DNA of 64,000 bases from CAZYFH01 sp965249175. Its GTDB lineage: Bacteria; Acidobacteriota; Vicinamibacteria; Vicinamibacterales; UBA8438. The stretch is taken from assembly GCA_965249175.1 (NCBI GenBank), contig OZ252227.1, positions 2,480,001-2,544,000 of the forward strand. Direction: 5' to 3'. The first letter of the stretch is position 1, and each line of letters opens with the position of its first letter. A program made the translations under genes and the position numbers. The notes under the pieces were generated by a model that worked only from the letters and a program-made list of their open reading frames with translations, did no database searches and was not told the DNA's origin. Shown here piece after piece: positions 54,405-63,367 of the stretch.

Positions 54405-55673
54405 ATGCTGGTAGATGCCGGAATCATGAAGAGTTGGCTCATCGCAATCATGTGCGCGACCTTCGTTGCCGCGCCTTCCGCCGGCAAGAAGGGCAAGTCG
54501 AAAAGCGATTCCGACCGCCCGAGGGTCAGGTGGTGATCACGGCGGTCTTCGAGGACTGTGACTCGGAGACGCTTTTCATTCACGGCCGCCGCTTCACACC
54601 GCACCGTCGCTTCGACGCGCCCAAGGTGTTTCTGGGTCGCGAGAACGGTCAGGTCGACCAGCTCGCGGTGCTTGGCGTGACCGACGATGTGATCACCGCC
54701 GCGCTCAGCGCGACGACGCCCGGGTCGTACCTGTTGATGGTGATCACGGGACCGGGTCACAAGCGCATCGCGCGCATGGACGTGACGGTCTGCGGGGGTG
54801 TTGCCGGTCCCACCGGTCCAGACGGGGCGACCGGTGCGACCGGTCCCACGGGGCCGGCGGGCACGGACGGTGACGATGGAGCCGAGGGTGCGACGGGGGA
54901 TGACGGGGGATGACGGGGCGCCCGGTGCGACGGGTCCTGCGGGAGCAGCGGGTGCGACCGGTCCAGCGGGTCCTGCGGGAGCAGCGGGTGCGACCGGTCC
55001 TGCGGGGGTTGCCGGTGATACTGGTCCAGTCGGGGCTGCTGGTGATACTGGTCCTGCGGGTCCTGCGGGTCCTGCGGGTCCTGCGGGGGCTGCTGGTGAT
55101 ACTGGTGCAGTGGGTCCAGCGGGGGCTGCTGGTGATACTGGTGCAGCGGGTCCAGCGGGGGCTGCCGGGGCCGCCGGTGCGACGGGTCCAGCCGGTTCGC
55201 AGGGTCTCCCCGGTTCGCAGGGTCCTCCCGGTCCGCAGGGTCCTCCCGCTCACAGGGACCTCCCGGACCGCCGGGTCCGCTCGGTCCCGTCGGACCCCAG
55301 GGCCCACCGGGACCGTCGGGCGCGGTCGGCCCGGCAGGTCCTCCAGGCGCACCGGGTTCGCAGGGCCTGCAAGGCCCACAAGGACCGATGGGCGCGATGG
55401 GACTGCAGGGTCCGCAAGGGGCGACCGGTCCCCCGGGGTTGTCGCAATACCAGCGTCGGGAGGTCAGCTGCACCGTGGGTGGGCGACTGCGTTGCGGTGT
55501 GCGTTTCCCCTCGTAAGGTCCTGGGTGGGGGCTACATTCATGGCACCGGGCTGGTTCCGATCGTCGATCGCGATTACCCATCAAACACCTTCACCTGGCA
55601 CGTCAGCCTTGCGTCGGGCAATACCTTCACTCCGGGGGCCAAGGTCTACGCCTTGTGCGCGGTCGCGAACTGA
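54405..55673 (+). pseudogene. Collagen-like (Gly-x-y repeat) exported protein with four frameshifts
   Basis: AGGAGGG sits five bases before ATG 54405 (then MKSWLIAIMCATFVAAPSA, a signal peptide, at 54426). The reading must change frame to continue. It shifts near 54515 into EGQVVITAVFEDCDSETLFIHG. An extra G in GGGGG near 54905 brings in the repeat GATGPAGAAGATGPAG. A missing G near 55250 leads to GPPGPPGPLGPVGP, and a last shift near 55480 reaches VLGGGYIHGTG...CAVAN, ending at 55673. Joined, it would be a secreted protein with a globular head, about 170 residues of Gly-x-y and a small C-terminal domain. Decay, slippage or sequencing error are all possible. Confidence 0.6.
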
Positions 55674-55687
55674 TCGATGACATCGCC

Positions 55688-55716
55688 CCTCCCCCTCGAG
55701 ATGCCCGAGGGGGAGG
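55688..55716. terminator. Strong hairpin after the collagen-like gene
   Basis: An 11-bp perfect stem, CCTCCCCCTCG with CGAGGGGGAGG, loop of 7. No T-tract follows. Confidence 0.55.
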
Positions 55717-55807
55717 CTGACTCGTTCGCGAGACCCTCCGCGGCGATGCGGGTTACCCGGAGGCACCGTACCGGTCGTGGTACCGTTGCCTCTGGCAGGC
55801 AGCGATC

Positions 55808-56920
55808 ATGCGCGTAGGGATCCCGACGGAAGTCAAGGCCGACGAGAGCCGCGTCGCGATCACGCCGTCGGGTGTGGCGGCGTTCATCTCGCGCGGACAC
55901 GAGGTCGTGCTGCAGGCCGGTGCGGGCATCGGCAGCTCGATCGCGGACGAGGTCTTCCGCGCGGCCGGCGCGTCGATCGCGCCCGAGGCCGCGGCCGTGT
56001 GGGAGCGCTGCGATCTCATCCTCAAAGTGAAGGAGCCGCTCGACCCCGAGCTCGAGTTGGTGCATGAGGGGCAAGTGGTCTTCACCTACTTGCACCTCGC
56101 GGCGTCGAAAACGCTCACCCAAGAGCTCTGCGCGCGCGGCGTTGTCGGGATCGGCTACGAGACCGTCCAGCTCGACGACCGCACGCTGCCACTGCTGGTC
56201 CCGATGTCGGAGGTCGCCGGGAGGTTGTCGGTGCAGGCCGGTGCGACGTCGCTCGAGATGATCTCGGGAGGCAAGGGGATTCTGCTCCCCGGGGTCTCCG
56301 GGGTGCGGCGCGGCCGCGTGACGATCCTCGGCGCTGGCATCGTCGGGTTGAACGCCTGCGTCGTCGGCGTCGGCTTCGGCGCGGATGTGACGATCATCGA
56401 CGTCAACCCGCTACGGCTCGCCTATGTACGGGACGTCGTGCAAGGCCACGTCACGACGTTGATGTCGAATGCCGCGAATATCGAGGGGGCCGTCGGCGAC
56501 GCCGATCTCGTCATTTGCGCCGTCCTGATACCCGGTGCGAAGACGCCGCGGCTGATTACCCGCGGCCACCTGGCGCGTATGGAGCCTGGGTCTGCGCTCG
56601 TCGATGTGGCGGTCGACCAGGGTGGGTGTGCGGAGACCAGCCGCCCGACGACGCATCACGCGCCGCGCTACGTCGAGGAAGGCGTCGTGCATTACTGCGT
56701 GGCCAACATGCCGGGCGCGGTTCCCCACACGTCGACCTACGCGCTCACGAACGCCACGATGGCCTATGCGCTGGCGATTGCCGATAAGGGGTGGCGGACC
56801 GCCGCGCTGGAGGATCCCTCGTTGGCCAAGGGTGTCAACGTCGCCGACGGCCAGGTGACGCACGCGGCGGTCGCGGCCGCTCACCAGTTGACACACGTGT
56901 CGGTGGCGGATCTCGAGTGA
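55808..56920 (+). CDS. ald: Alanine dehydrogenase
   Basis: NAD-dependent, reversible deamination of alanine to pyruvate and ammonia. The 370 residues start MRVGIPTEVKADESRVAITP. KVKEPL and YLHLAAS carry substrate residues, GAGIVGLNACVVGVGFGADVTIIDVN binds NAD, and VDQGGCAETSRPTTH is the signature. ATG 55808. A Rieske ferredoxin gene follows in 28 bases. Confidence 0.96.
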   Translation: MRVGIPTEVKADESRVAITPSGVAAFISRGHEVVLQAGAGIGSSIADEVFRAAGASIAPEAAAVWERCDLILKVKEPLDPELELVHEGQVVFTYLHLAASKTLTQELCARGVVGIGYETVQLDDRTLPLLVPMSEVAGRLSVQAGATSLEMISGGKGILLPGVSGVRRGRVTILGAGIVGLNACVVGVGFGADVTIIDVNPLRLAYVRDVVQGHVTTLMSNAANIEGAVGDADLVICAVLIPGAKTPRLITRGHLARMEPGSALVDVAVDQGGCAETSRPTTHHAPRYVEEGVVHYCVANMPGAVPHTSTYALTNATMAYALAIADKGWRTAALEDPSLAKGVNVADGQVTHAAVAAAHQLTHVSVADLE

Positions 56921-56948
56921 CCGTGGGCATCGATTACGATCGGGTGCC

Positions 56949-57269
56949 ATGGGACGGATTGTGACCGTGGCCAAGGCCGAGAGCCTCGGCCCGGGCCGGC
57001 GCAAGAAGGTGTTCGCGGGGGACCGGCGCATCGCGGTGTTCAATGACCGCGGCGCGCTGCACGCCGTCGACGACAGCTGCACACATGTGGGCGGGTCGCT
57101 CTCCGAGGGGCTCTGCGAGGACGGTATCGTGACGTGTCCGTGGCACGGCGCCCAGTTTCGTCTCGCCGATGGCCAGGGGATGGCGCCACCCGCCTACCGC
57201 GCGCTGACCGTCTACCCGGTGCGGGTCACGAACGGCATCGTGGAAATCGAGATCGCAGATGACGCCTAA
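56949..57269 (+). CDS. Rieske-type ferredoxin
   Basis: A 106-residue soluble 2Fe-2S protein. CTHVGG and CPWHGAQF carry the Cys/His ligands; the disulfide cysteines of bc-type Rieske proteins are absent, as in dioxygenase ferredoxins and NirD. No oxygenase is adjacent, so its partner is unknown. Start ATG 56949. Confidence 0.92.
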   Translation: MGRIVTVAKAESLGPGRRKKVFAGDRRIAVFNDRGALHAVDDSCTHVGGSLSEGLCEDGIVTCPWHGAQFRLADGQGMAPPAYRALTVYPVRVTNGIVEIEIADDA

Positions 57270-57277
57270 GGCCTAGT

Positions 57278-57294
57278 CCGAGCGATTCGCTCGG
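57278..57294. terminator. Hairpin after the Rieske ferredoxin
   Basis: CCGAGCG, loop ATT, CGCTCGG, nine bases after the stop. No T-tract. Confidence 0.4.
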
Positions 57295-57330
57295 TCCGGG
57301 CAAGGCGGCCAACGGACCCGACGTCTGTCC

Positions 57331-57336
57331 TACAAT
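57331..57336 (+). promoter_or_regulatory. -10 element of the gene at 57345
   Basis: TACAAT, eight bases before the ATG, leaving almost no leader. Confidence 0.4.
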
Positions 57337-57344
57337 GCGCCGCG

Positions 57345-57935
57345 ATGCCCACACCTATTGGTCACGCGGTCGCCGGTGTCGCCGCCGGTTGCTTTGCGGT
57401 CTGCGCCGTCGCCGGTCGAGCGCGGGGCGTGACCGCCGTCGGCTCAGGCTGGGGCGGGCCGGGACGCGCGATTGGTCTCCTCGCGATGCTGGGCATGTGC
57501 GCGGATCTCGACTTCCTGGTCGGCGTACACCGGAGGGCGACGCACGGTGTCGGCGCAACCATGGTTGCGGGTCTGGCCATGGCGATGACGGTGTCGACGG
57601 CACGACTGCGGATGGGCTTCGTCGGTGCGGCGGCCTACGGCAGCCACGTCCTGCTCGACTGGCTTGGGACGGATCCCGGGGCGCCCTTCGGCGTGATGCT
57701 CTTGTGGCCCTTTTCGAGCGGGTTCTACGTGGCTGATCCGAGTCTCTTCATGCGGGTCTGTCGCGAATGGTGGCTCGTGGAGTGTTGGATCCACAACCTC
57801 CAATCCGTCGCATGGGAGCTCATCGTATTGCTGCCGCTCGCCACCGTCGCCATCGCCCTCGCTCGCCGCCTCGAGCGGCCACCTCCGGCGGCTGACAACA
57901 GCTGTCGACGATCGCCAAGGCCCGCACCTCCCTGA
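57345..57935 (+). CDS. Membrane-bound metal-dependent hydrolase-like protein (YdjM/DUF457 type)
   Basis: A 196-residue membrane protein. MPTPIGHAVAGVAAG, DLDFLVGVHRRATHG and YGSHVLLDWLGTD carry the His/Asp set of the family (H in PxGH, DxDF, HR..THG, HxxLD). Its role is unknown; some relatives respond to DNA damage. Almost no leader before ATG 57345. Confidence 0.85.
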   Translation: MPTPIGHAVAGVAAGCFAVCAVAGRARGVTAVGSGWGGPGRAIGLLAMLGMCADLDFLVGVHRRATHGVGATMVAGLAMAMTVSTARLRMGFVGAAAYGSHVLLDWLGTDPGAPFGVMLLWPFSSGFYVADPSLFMRVCREWWLVECWIHNLQSVAWELIVLLPLATVAIALARRLERPPPAADNSCRRSPRPAPP

Positions 57936-58170
57936 GACGTGCGCCACTACCGGACCGATCCGGTAACTCACGACCTCCCAACGAGTTTCGTCAGGCGCGC
58001 GCGACGCAGGGTGTGTGGCGCCGGTCTTGCTCTTCGAGATGGCGGCCCCGCTGAGAGCAGCTGGTGCCGTGCCCGACCTCCACTGCAACCGCTGATTCGA
58101 GGCGGGGCCGTTCGGTTTGGGGTCGGGTCGCGTCGGTGCCAGTGCCAGCCATCTCGTCGTGGAGGAGCTC

Positions 58171-58497
58171 ATGCATCGTGCAATCGCATTGGTGGCGGCG
58201 TTCGGATTCCTGCTCGTGGTCGGCGCCGAGGCGGGAGGCGGCCTGGTTCAAGCCCGTTCCGGGCAAGAAGCCGGCGCCGCGGTGGTGGCGCCAGTCGATC
58301 TCAATGCGGCTGGCGTCGAGGAGCTAGAGACGCTCCCTGGTGTCGGTCCTCGGACAGCGCAGCGCATCGTCGAGTACCGGGACGAGAGCGGCGGCTTCAC
58401 GAAGATCGAGGAGCTGATGAACGTGCGCGGCATCGGGGAGAAGACCTTCCTGCGGTTGCGAGCGCTCGTCACCGTTGGAGCCCGCAAGGGTCGATAA
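58171..58497 (+). CDS. ComEA-like helix-hairpin-helix protein, exported
   Basis: A 108-residue protein with a signal peptide (IALVAAFGFLLVVGAEA) and the DNA-binding HhH pair VDLNAAGVEELETLPGVGPRTAQRIVEYRDE and KIEELMNVRGIGEKTFLRLRALV. ComEA relatives bind incoming DNA in the periplasm during transformation. GGAGG precedes ATG 58171. A pseudopilin follows 71 bases later. Confidence 0.9.
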   Translation: MHRAIALVAAFGFLLVVGAEAGGGLVQARSGQEAGAAVVAPVDLNAAGVEELETLPGVGPRTAQRIVEYRDESGGFTKIEELMNVRGIGEKTFLRLRALVTVGARKGR

Positions 58498-58568
58498 CCG
58501 TGGCGGCCACGCGGAGACGTCGGTCCCCGACCGGCGCTCCGCGTGGTCGTGTGTTGGGGGGGGGGGAC

Positions 58569-59156
58569 ATGCACACGTCGCGTGGGACGACATTCGTCGT
58601 GGTGCTGCTCGTGGCGGGGCTCCTCGTGACGCTGGTCGGGCTTTCCGTGCCGATGCTGACGACCGGCCGGGACGCCACACAGCTGCGGGGGGCGGCGCGA
58701 TACGTGGCAAGCCGGATCCGGCTTGCCCGCGCGCACGCCGCCCGCCAGGGTGCCGCCGTCGGCATCTGGTTCGTGGAAGACGCCGAGGGTTATTGGTTTC
58801 GGACCTATGTCGACGGGAACGGCAACGGTATGCGTCGCGCCGACATGGTGCGTGGGATCGACATGGCCATAGACGACGCCAGTCGGGTTGGTGACCGTTT
58901 CCCCGGTGTGCGTATCGCGTTGGGTCCGGCGGTGCCGCCGATTAACGAACGCGATGCCGCCGGCGGCGGAGCCGATCCGGTCCGTTTCGGTGGGAGCGAC
59001 ATCGTGAGCGTGAGTCCGCTCGGTACGGCGACGAGCGGTACGGTGTATCTGAGAAGCCAGACCGGTCGGCAAGCGGCGGTTCGGGTGCTCGGTATCAGCG
59101 GACGCGTCCGCGTCCTGGTGTTTGATGTCGACGAGAGCAGATGGCGCGCGCGGTAG
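58569..59156 (+). CDS. GspH/FimT-type pseudopilin
   Basis: A 195-residue pseudopilin-like protein. A short leader ends in Gly (HTSRG), followed by a helix TTFVVVLLVAGLLVTLVG; the usual Glu5 is absent. The next part, LRGAARYVASRIRLARAHAARQGAAVGIWF, matches the GspH/FimT core. A run of eleven G (58556-58566) lies two bases before ATG 58569 and must act as ribosome binding site. The 3' end overlaps the PilZ gene by 16 bases. Confidence 0.8.
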   Translation: MHTSRGTTFVVVLLVAGLLVTLVGLSVPMLTTGRDATQLRGAARYVASRIRLARAHAARQGAAVGIWFVEDAEGYWFRTYVDGNGNGMRRADMVRGIDMAIDDASRVGDRFPGVRIALGPAVPPINERDAAGGGADPVRFGGSDIVSVSPLGTATSGTVYLRSQTGRQAAVRVLGISGRVRVLVFDVDESRWRAR

Positions 59157-59506
59157 ACGCCGTCACCAAAGACCGCAGGCGTGCGCCGCGGCGCCCTCTG
59201 GGCGCGCTGCCGTGGCTCACCGCCGCGCGTCTGTGGCCCGGTCGCGTTGTCGATGTGATCAACTGGTCGTCTGGAGGGATGCTGATAGAGACCAACGCCC
59301 GCCTCGCGCCGGGCCGCGCAGTGGTGCTCCAGCTGCTGGCCGACGGCGGGCACCTGCTCATCAACGGACAGGTCGCTCGTGCGAGCATCGTCACGATCAC
59401 GTCCGAGGCCGGGATTCGTTGCCGAGGGGCGGTGGTGTTCGAGAGGTCGGTCGACTTCTGCCGGCCACCCGAACGAGTCGGTCGAAAGATTACCCACTCC
59501 CCGTAG
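59141..59506 (+). CDS. Single-domain PilZ protein
   Basis: A 121-residue protein. RRRAPRRPLG and VINWSSGGMLIE give the RxxxR and (D/N)xSxxG motifs for c-di-GMP binding. In this setting it could link c-di-GMP to pilus or competence function. It overlaps the pseudopilin end by 16 bases. Confidence 0.87.
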   Translation: MARAVDAVTKDRRRAPRRPLGALPWLTAARLWPGRVVDVINWSSGGMLIETNARLAPGRAVVLQLLADGGHLLINGQVARASIVTITSEAGIRCRGAVVFERSVDFCRPPERVGRKITHSP

Positions 59507-59621
59507 GTCCGATGATCAGCGGCCCGACCTTGGGGGTAGACGCTACCCGGGTCCAGGCGGAACGCGAGGGATCGGGTCGGTCGAAACCCGATTGACCTGT
59601 CTCGACGTCCGAGAGCGAAAC

Positions 59622-60686
59622 ATGGCATTGACATTGATTACTCCACCGGCGTCTGCGGTCGTGTCGGCCGACAGGCAACCGCGCATGCAGAACACCACGC
59701 CGGCGCCGTCGCTCGTGGGGACCGGGACGCGCATGATCCGGCTACGCCACGAGATCTCTCGTATGGCACGAACCGACTTCACCGTTCTGGTGGAGGGTGA
59801 GAGCGGATGTGGCAAGGAGCTCGTCGCGCGGGAGATCCATCTCAAGAGTCGTCGCCACGCCGGCGCCTTCGTGGCGGTCAACTGTGCGGCGCTCGTCGAG
59901 ACGCTGCTCGAGGCTGAGCTCTTCGGTATCGAAGACAGGACCGCGACCGGCGTGCGCGGGCGCGCGGGGAAGTTCGAGCTGGCGAACGGTGGGACGCTGT
60001 TTCTCGACGAGGTGGGCGATCTGTCGCCGACGGCCCAGGCCAAGCTGCTACGCGCGATCCAGGAGATGGCCGTCGAGCGCGTGGGTGGCCACGCCACCCG
60101 CACGTTGAACGTGCGGCTGGTCGTGGCGACGAACCGCTGTTTGGGCGACATGGTCCGCGATGGACGATTCCGCGCGGACCTGTACTACCGGCTGAGCGGC
60201 GTCGAGATTCACGTGCCGCCGTTGCGTGAACGACGCGTCGACATTCCGCTCCTCGCCACGCACTTCCTGAGCCACCACCCGGCCATGGGCGACGTGCGGT
60301 TGTCGGCCGGTGCCGCCGACGCGCTGGGGGCGTATGACTGGCCTGGCAACGTGCGGGAGCTGCAGCGAGTCATCGAGCGGGCGGTCGCGCTGTCGATGAC
60401 CGGGCGCATCACGCTCGAGGATCTCCCGGCGCGCGTCACCGGGGACTACGTGGAGAGGCTGGAGCCATCGCTGGTCCGAGACGACACGATGCGCGCGTGG
60501 GGCAGCCGCTACGCGCGGCTCGTGCTCGACCGTTGCGACAACAACAAACGTCAAGCCTGCCGGATTCTCGGGATCAGCTATCACACCCTACAGGCGTATC
60601 TGCGTTACCGGCGACCCCACTCAGAGGCATCAGGAGTCGCCGAGCGCGCGCCGGACGACCAGCCCGGCGGAGGCGGGCGGGCGTAA
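59622..60686 (+). CDS. NtrC-family AAA regulator lacking receiver and GAFTGA
   Basis: A 354-residue protein. The AAA domain has Walker A GESGCGKELVA and Walker B GGTLFLDEVGD, then FRADLYYRLSGVEIHVPPLRER, DWPGNVRELQRVIERA and a Fis-type C-terminal HTH (NNKRQACRILGISYHTLQAYL). There is no N-terminal receiver. The sigma-54-contacting loop GAFTGA reads RTATGV (FGIEDRTATGV), so it probably does not activate sigma-54 polymerase in the usual way. It lies 115 bases after the PilZ gene. Confidence 0.88.
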   Translation: MALTLITPPASAVVSADRQPRMQNTTPAPSLVGTGTRMIRLRHEISRMARTDFTVLVEGESGCGKELVAREIHLKSRRHAGAFVAVNCAALVETLLEAELFGIEDRTATGVRGRAGKFELANGGTLFLDEVGDLSPTAQAKLLRAIQEMAVERVGGHATRTLNVRLVVATNRCLGDMVRDGRFRADLYYRLSGVEIHVPPLRERRVDIPLLATHFLSHHPAMGDVRLSAGAADALGAYDWPGNVRELQRVIERAVALSMTGRITLEDLPARVTGDYVERLEPSLVRDDTMRAWGSRYARLVLDRCDNNKRQACRILGISYHTLQAYLRYRRPHSEASGVAERAPDDQPGGGGRA

Positions 60687-60793
60687 AGGGGGCGATCCTC
60701 CTCGCGGTCAAAATCGCGTGACCGAACGTCGGCGTGCGACTGTTTGGCGACCGGCGACTGCCGTAGGCGCGAGCCGGTGCGACCCGGTCGCTT

Positions 60794-62095
60794 CTAATCG
60801 ACGATGGCCTGCATGACGGCGGTCTGAAAATCGGCTCGCAGCGGTCCGCCCGGCGTTTGCACCATCAAGATAGCCGTCAGCTCCTCGGTGCGGTCGACCC
60901 AGTAGTGGGTGCCAAACGCCCCACTCCACCCGAAGCTCCCCGTCGACCGAGGCTCCTGCGCTTTCACCGAGTCGAGCACGACGTCGACCGTGAGGCCGAA
61001 GCCCTTGCCGGGGCGTCCTCCCGTCCGACCGCTCTTCGCGTACAGCTCAGCCACGTGGTTGGACGCCATGAGATCGACGGTTCTTGGGCCCAAGAGGCGT
61101 GTGCCGTGCAGCGTGCCGCTGTTCACGAGCATCTGCGCGAACTGGAGATAGTCCTCAGCGGTTGACCACAGCCCACCGCCCCCAGAGAAGAGCGTCGTCG
61201 TTCCAACCCACGCCGGCACAGCGCGGCGCTCGAGACCGTCCGGTGTCCGACCGTAGAGCGTCACCACACGAGATGTGCGGTCGGCTGACACGTTGAACGA
61301 CGTGTCACGCATCCCCAACGGTTCGAAGATACGTTGCCGCAGGAACACATCGAAGGTCAGTCCAGAGGCGACCTCCACGATGCGAGCAAGCGTGTCGAAT
61401 CCGGCAAGGCCGCTGTAGGCCCACGCCGTGCCTGGCTGGAAGTCGAGCGGCGCGGCGCCGAGCTCCGCCGTGTAATCGGCGACCGTATCGGTGAAACGCC
61501 TCGGCGCGATCCGGGATCCCTCCCGCGACCCTGCGCCACCGCTCCCCAGACCGGATGTGTGGGTCATGAGATCACGTACGGTGATCTCTCTGTTCGCAGG
61601 GACGGTGTAGATTGCCGCTGCGTCGTCATTCGACGCCGAGGTCCCGACTGGGACGGCGACCGTGGTGTGCTGGAACTCCGGAATGAAGCGTGAGACGGGA
61701 TCGGCCAGTCGGATCTTGCCTTCCTCGACGAGCATCAGAATAGCCACCCCGGTCACCGGCTTGGTCATCGACGCAATCGGAAAGATGGTGTCTTTCTGCA
61801 TCGGTCGATTGGCTTCGATGTCCATGAGGCCGTGCGCCTCGAAGTGCGCGATGTGACCGTGACGGGCGACGAGCGTGACAGCACCTGAGATCTGGCGCGA
61901 CTCGATCGCTCGCGAGATGACCTGGTCGATCCGCAGCAGGCGCGTGGCGGACAGACCCACCTCCGTGCGTATGCCGGGCGGCACCTGCGCGCCGGTCAAG
62001 ACGACGATCGGCACGACGCAGAGCACGACGAGTATCACGGCCAGCAATGACCGGGTTGCGGACCATTGGCTCCGACGCGCATGGGGTGTGGTCAC
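60794..62095 (-). CDS. Serine hydrolase, class C beta-lactamase fold
   Basis: A 433-residue membrane-anchored or secreted hydrolase. One N-terminal helix (SLLAVILVVLCVVPIVVLTG) precedes the beta-lactamase/esterase domain: SMTK (Ser-x-x-Lys), YSG in place of YxN, and HTSGLG. The start is GTG 62095, since AAGGAGG lies five bases upstream; an ATG 39 bases further out is weaker. Members include esterases and D-aminopeptidases; substrate unknown. Confidence 0.87.
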   Translation of the reverse strand: MTTPHARRSQWSATRSLLAVILVVLCVVPIVVLTGAQVPPGIRTEVGLSATRLLRIDQVISRAIESRQISGAVTLVARHGHIAHFEAHGLMDIEANRPMQKDTIFPIASMTKPVTGVAILMLVEEGKIRLADPVSRFIPEFQHTTVAVPVGTSASNDDAAAIYTVPANREITVRDLMTHTSGLGSGGAGSREGSRIAPRRFTDTVADYTAELGAAPLDFQPGTAWAYSGLAGFDTLARIVEVASGLTFDVFLRQRIFEPLGMRDTSFNVSADRTSRVVTLYGRTPDGLERRAVPAWVGTTTLFSGGGGLWSTAEDYLQFAQMLVNSGTLHGTRLLGPRTVDLMASNHVAELYAKSGRTGGRPGKGFGLTVDVVLDSVKAQEPRSTGSFGWSGAFGTHYWVDRTEELTAILMVQTPGGPLRADFQTAVMQAIVD

Positions 62096-62173
62096 AGATG
62101 CCTCCTTGAGGGCCGGGTTATCAGCGCGAAGCATAGCGACGGCCTTCGTGAGGCCGCAATCCGAGACAGGCGG

Positions 62174-63193
62174 TCACACCCGCTCGCGCAGCGTCTCGAC
62201 GTGCGCTGTCGCCGCGCGCGCGGTGCCGTCGACGTTGTACCCGCCCTCGAGCAACGACACGAGCCGTCCACCGCAGTACTGGTCGGCGATTTGCATGGCC
62301 GTGCGGGTCATGCGACGGAAGACGTCGTCGGTGAGGTCGAAGCACCCGAGCAGGTCGTTCATGCGGCTGTCGAAACCCGCGGAGACGATGACGAAGTCGG
62401 GCGCGAAACGATTGACGGCCGGCAGGAGGGTCGCATCCCAGTGGTGGAGCATATCGGCGTCCTTCGATCCGCAGTCGAGGTGCACGTTGATGTTGAGGCC
62501 GGAGCCCTCATCCTCCCCACTGAGCGACGGGTCTCCGGTGCCGGGGTACGCGCGCCAGTCGTGCGCCGAGAAGAAGAGCACGCTGGGGTCGGTGTAGAAC
62601 GCGTTCTGGGTCGCGTTGCCGTGGTGGTAGTCCCAGTCGATGATGGCGACCTTCTCGAGTCCGTGCGCGCGCTGGGCGTATCTGGCTGCAATCGCCGCGT
62701 TGCTGTAGAAGCAGAAACCCTCCTCACGGCCGGTGTTGTTGGCGTGGTGCCCCGGGGGCCGGATGGCACAGAAGGCGTTGCGGACCTGGCCGCCGACGAC
62801 GGCGTCCACGGCGCCCAGGACACCCGCGACCGCGAGCTCTGAGACCGCGCCGGTCACCTCGAGGCGGCGGACCGACTCGACGTGGTCGCGCGTGTGGTGG
62901 GCGCGAATGAACGGGATTGGGTCGACACCGAGCGGTAGCGGCGTGAGCTCGCGGTCGACGCCGCTTGCCCGGAACGCCTCGGCGATCCGTACGAGCCTAA
63001 GCGGACGCTCCGGATGCGGCTCGCCACCGCTGTCGGGGAGCCGATGCTCGAGATAGCGGGGGTCGCTCACGAGCCCGGTCCCCGTTTGTGTCGCGGCGAG
63101 CACGCCGCCGATCCCGAGCGCCGGCGCGACGCTCGCGGCCAACACGCCCGTGGAGGAGTCGACAAGGAAGTCACGTCGGGTCTTCATCATCAT
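62174..63193 (-). CDS. Tat-exported histone-deacetylase-fold amidohydrolase
   Basis: A 339-residue class II HDAC/acetylpolyamine amidohydrolase-like protein. RPPGHHA, WDYHHGN, VSAGFDSR and LEGGYN hold the zinc and catalytic residues. It opens with TRRDFLVDSSTGVLAASVAPAL, a twin-arginine signal, so it should act outside the cytoplasm. Three ATGs in a row (63193, 63190, 63187) can start it. It lies 39 bases upstream of the serine hydrolase's ATG, same strand. Confidence 0.9.
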   Translation of the reverse strand: MMMKTRRDFLVDSSTGVLAASVAPALGIGGVLAATQTGTGLVSDPRYLEHRLPDSGGEPHPERPLRLVRIAEAFRASGVDRELTPLPLGVDPIPFIRAHHTRDHVESVRRLEVTGAVSELAVAGVLGAVDAVVGGQVRNAFCAIRPPGHHANNTGREEGFCFYSNAAIAARYAQRAHGLEKVAIIDWDYHHGNATQNAFYTDPSVLFFSAHDWRAYPGTGDPSLSGEDEGSGLNINVHLDCGSKDADMLHHWDATLLPAVNRFAPDFVIVSAGFDSRMNDLLGCFDLTDDVFRRMTRTAMQIADQYCGGRLVSLLEGGYNVDGTARAATAHVETLRERV

Positions 63194-63367
63194 TCATGGT
63201 CATCCTAGCCATCCCTTCAGGTTGGCACCAGCGGGAATCAACCCTAGGCGCCACAGCGAGGTAGGTCGCGGTGTGGCGCCACGCGGTCCGCCACATCGGC
63301 GCGGCGGCCATATGCCGCTTGACCCAGGCGCCATCCTCGGCCAATAGTCCAACAACCATCGGCTGCT

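Noticed and set aside
54757..55584. Minus-strand Gly/Pro/Cys-rich protein
   Set aside because: It is the antisense image of the Gly-x-y repeats; the signal peptide and ribosome binding site are on the plus strand.
54910..55680. Tandem repeats read as a CRISPR array
   Set aside because: Repeats have a 9-base Gly-x-y codon period without unique spacers; they encode collagen-like sequence.
57939..58568. Extension of the pseudopilin frame upstream through comEA
   Set aside because: ComEA is clear in another frame, and the pseudopilin leader with Gly at the cleavage site fixes the start at 58569.
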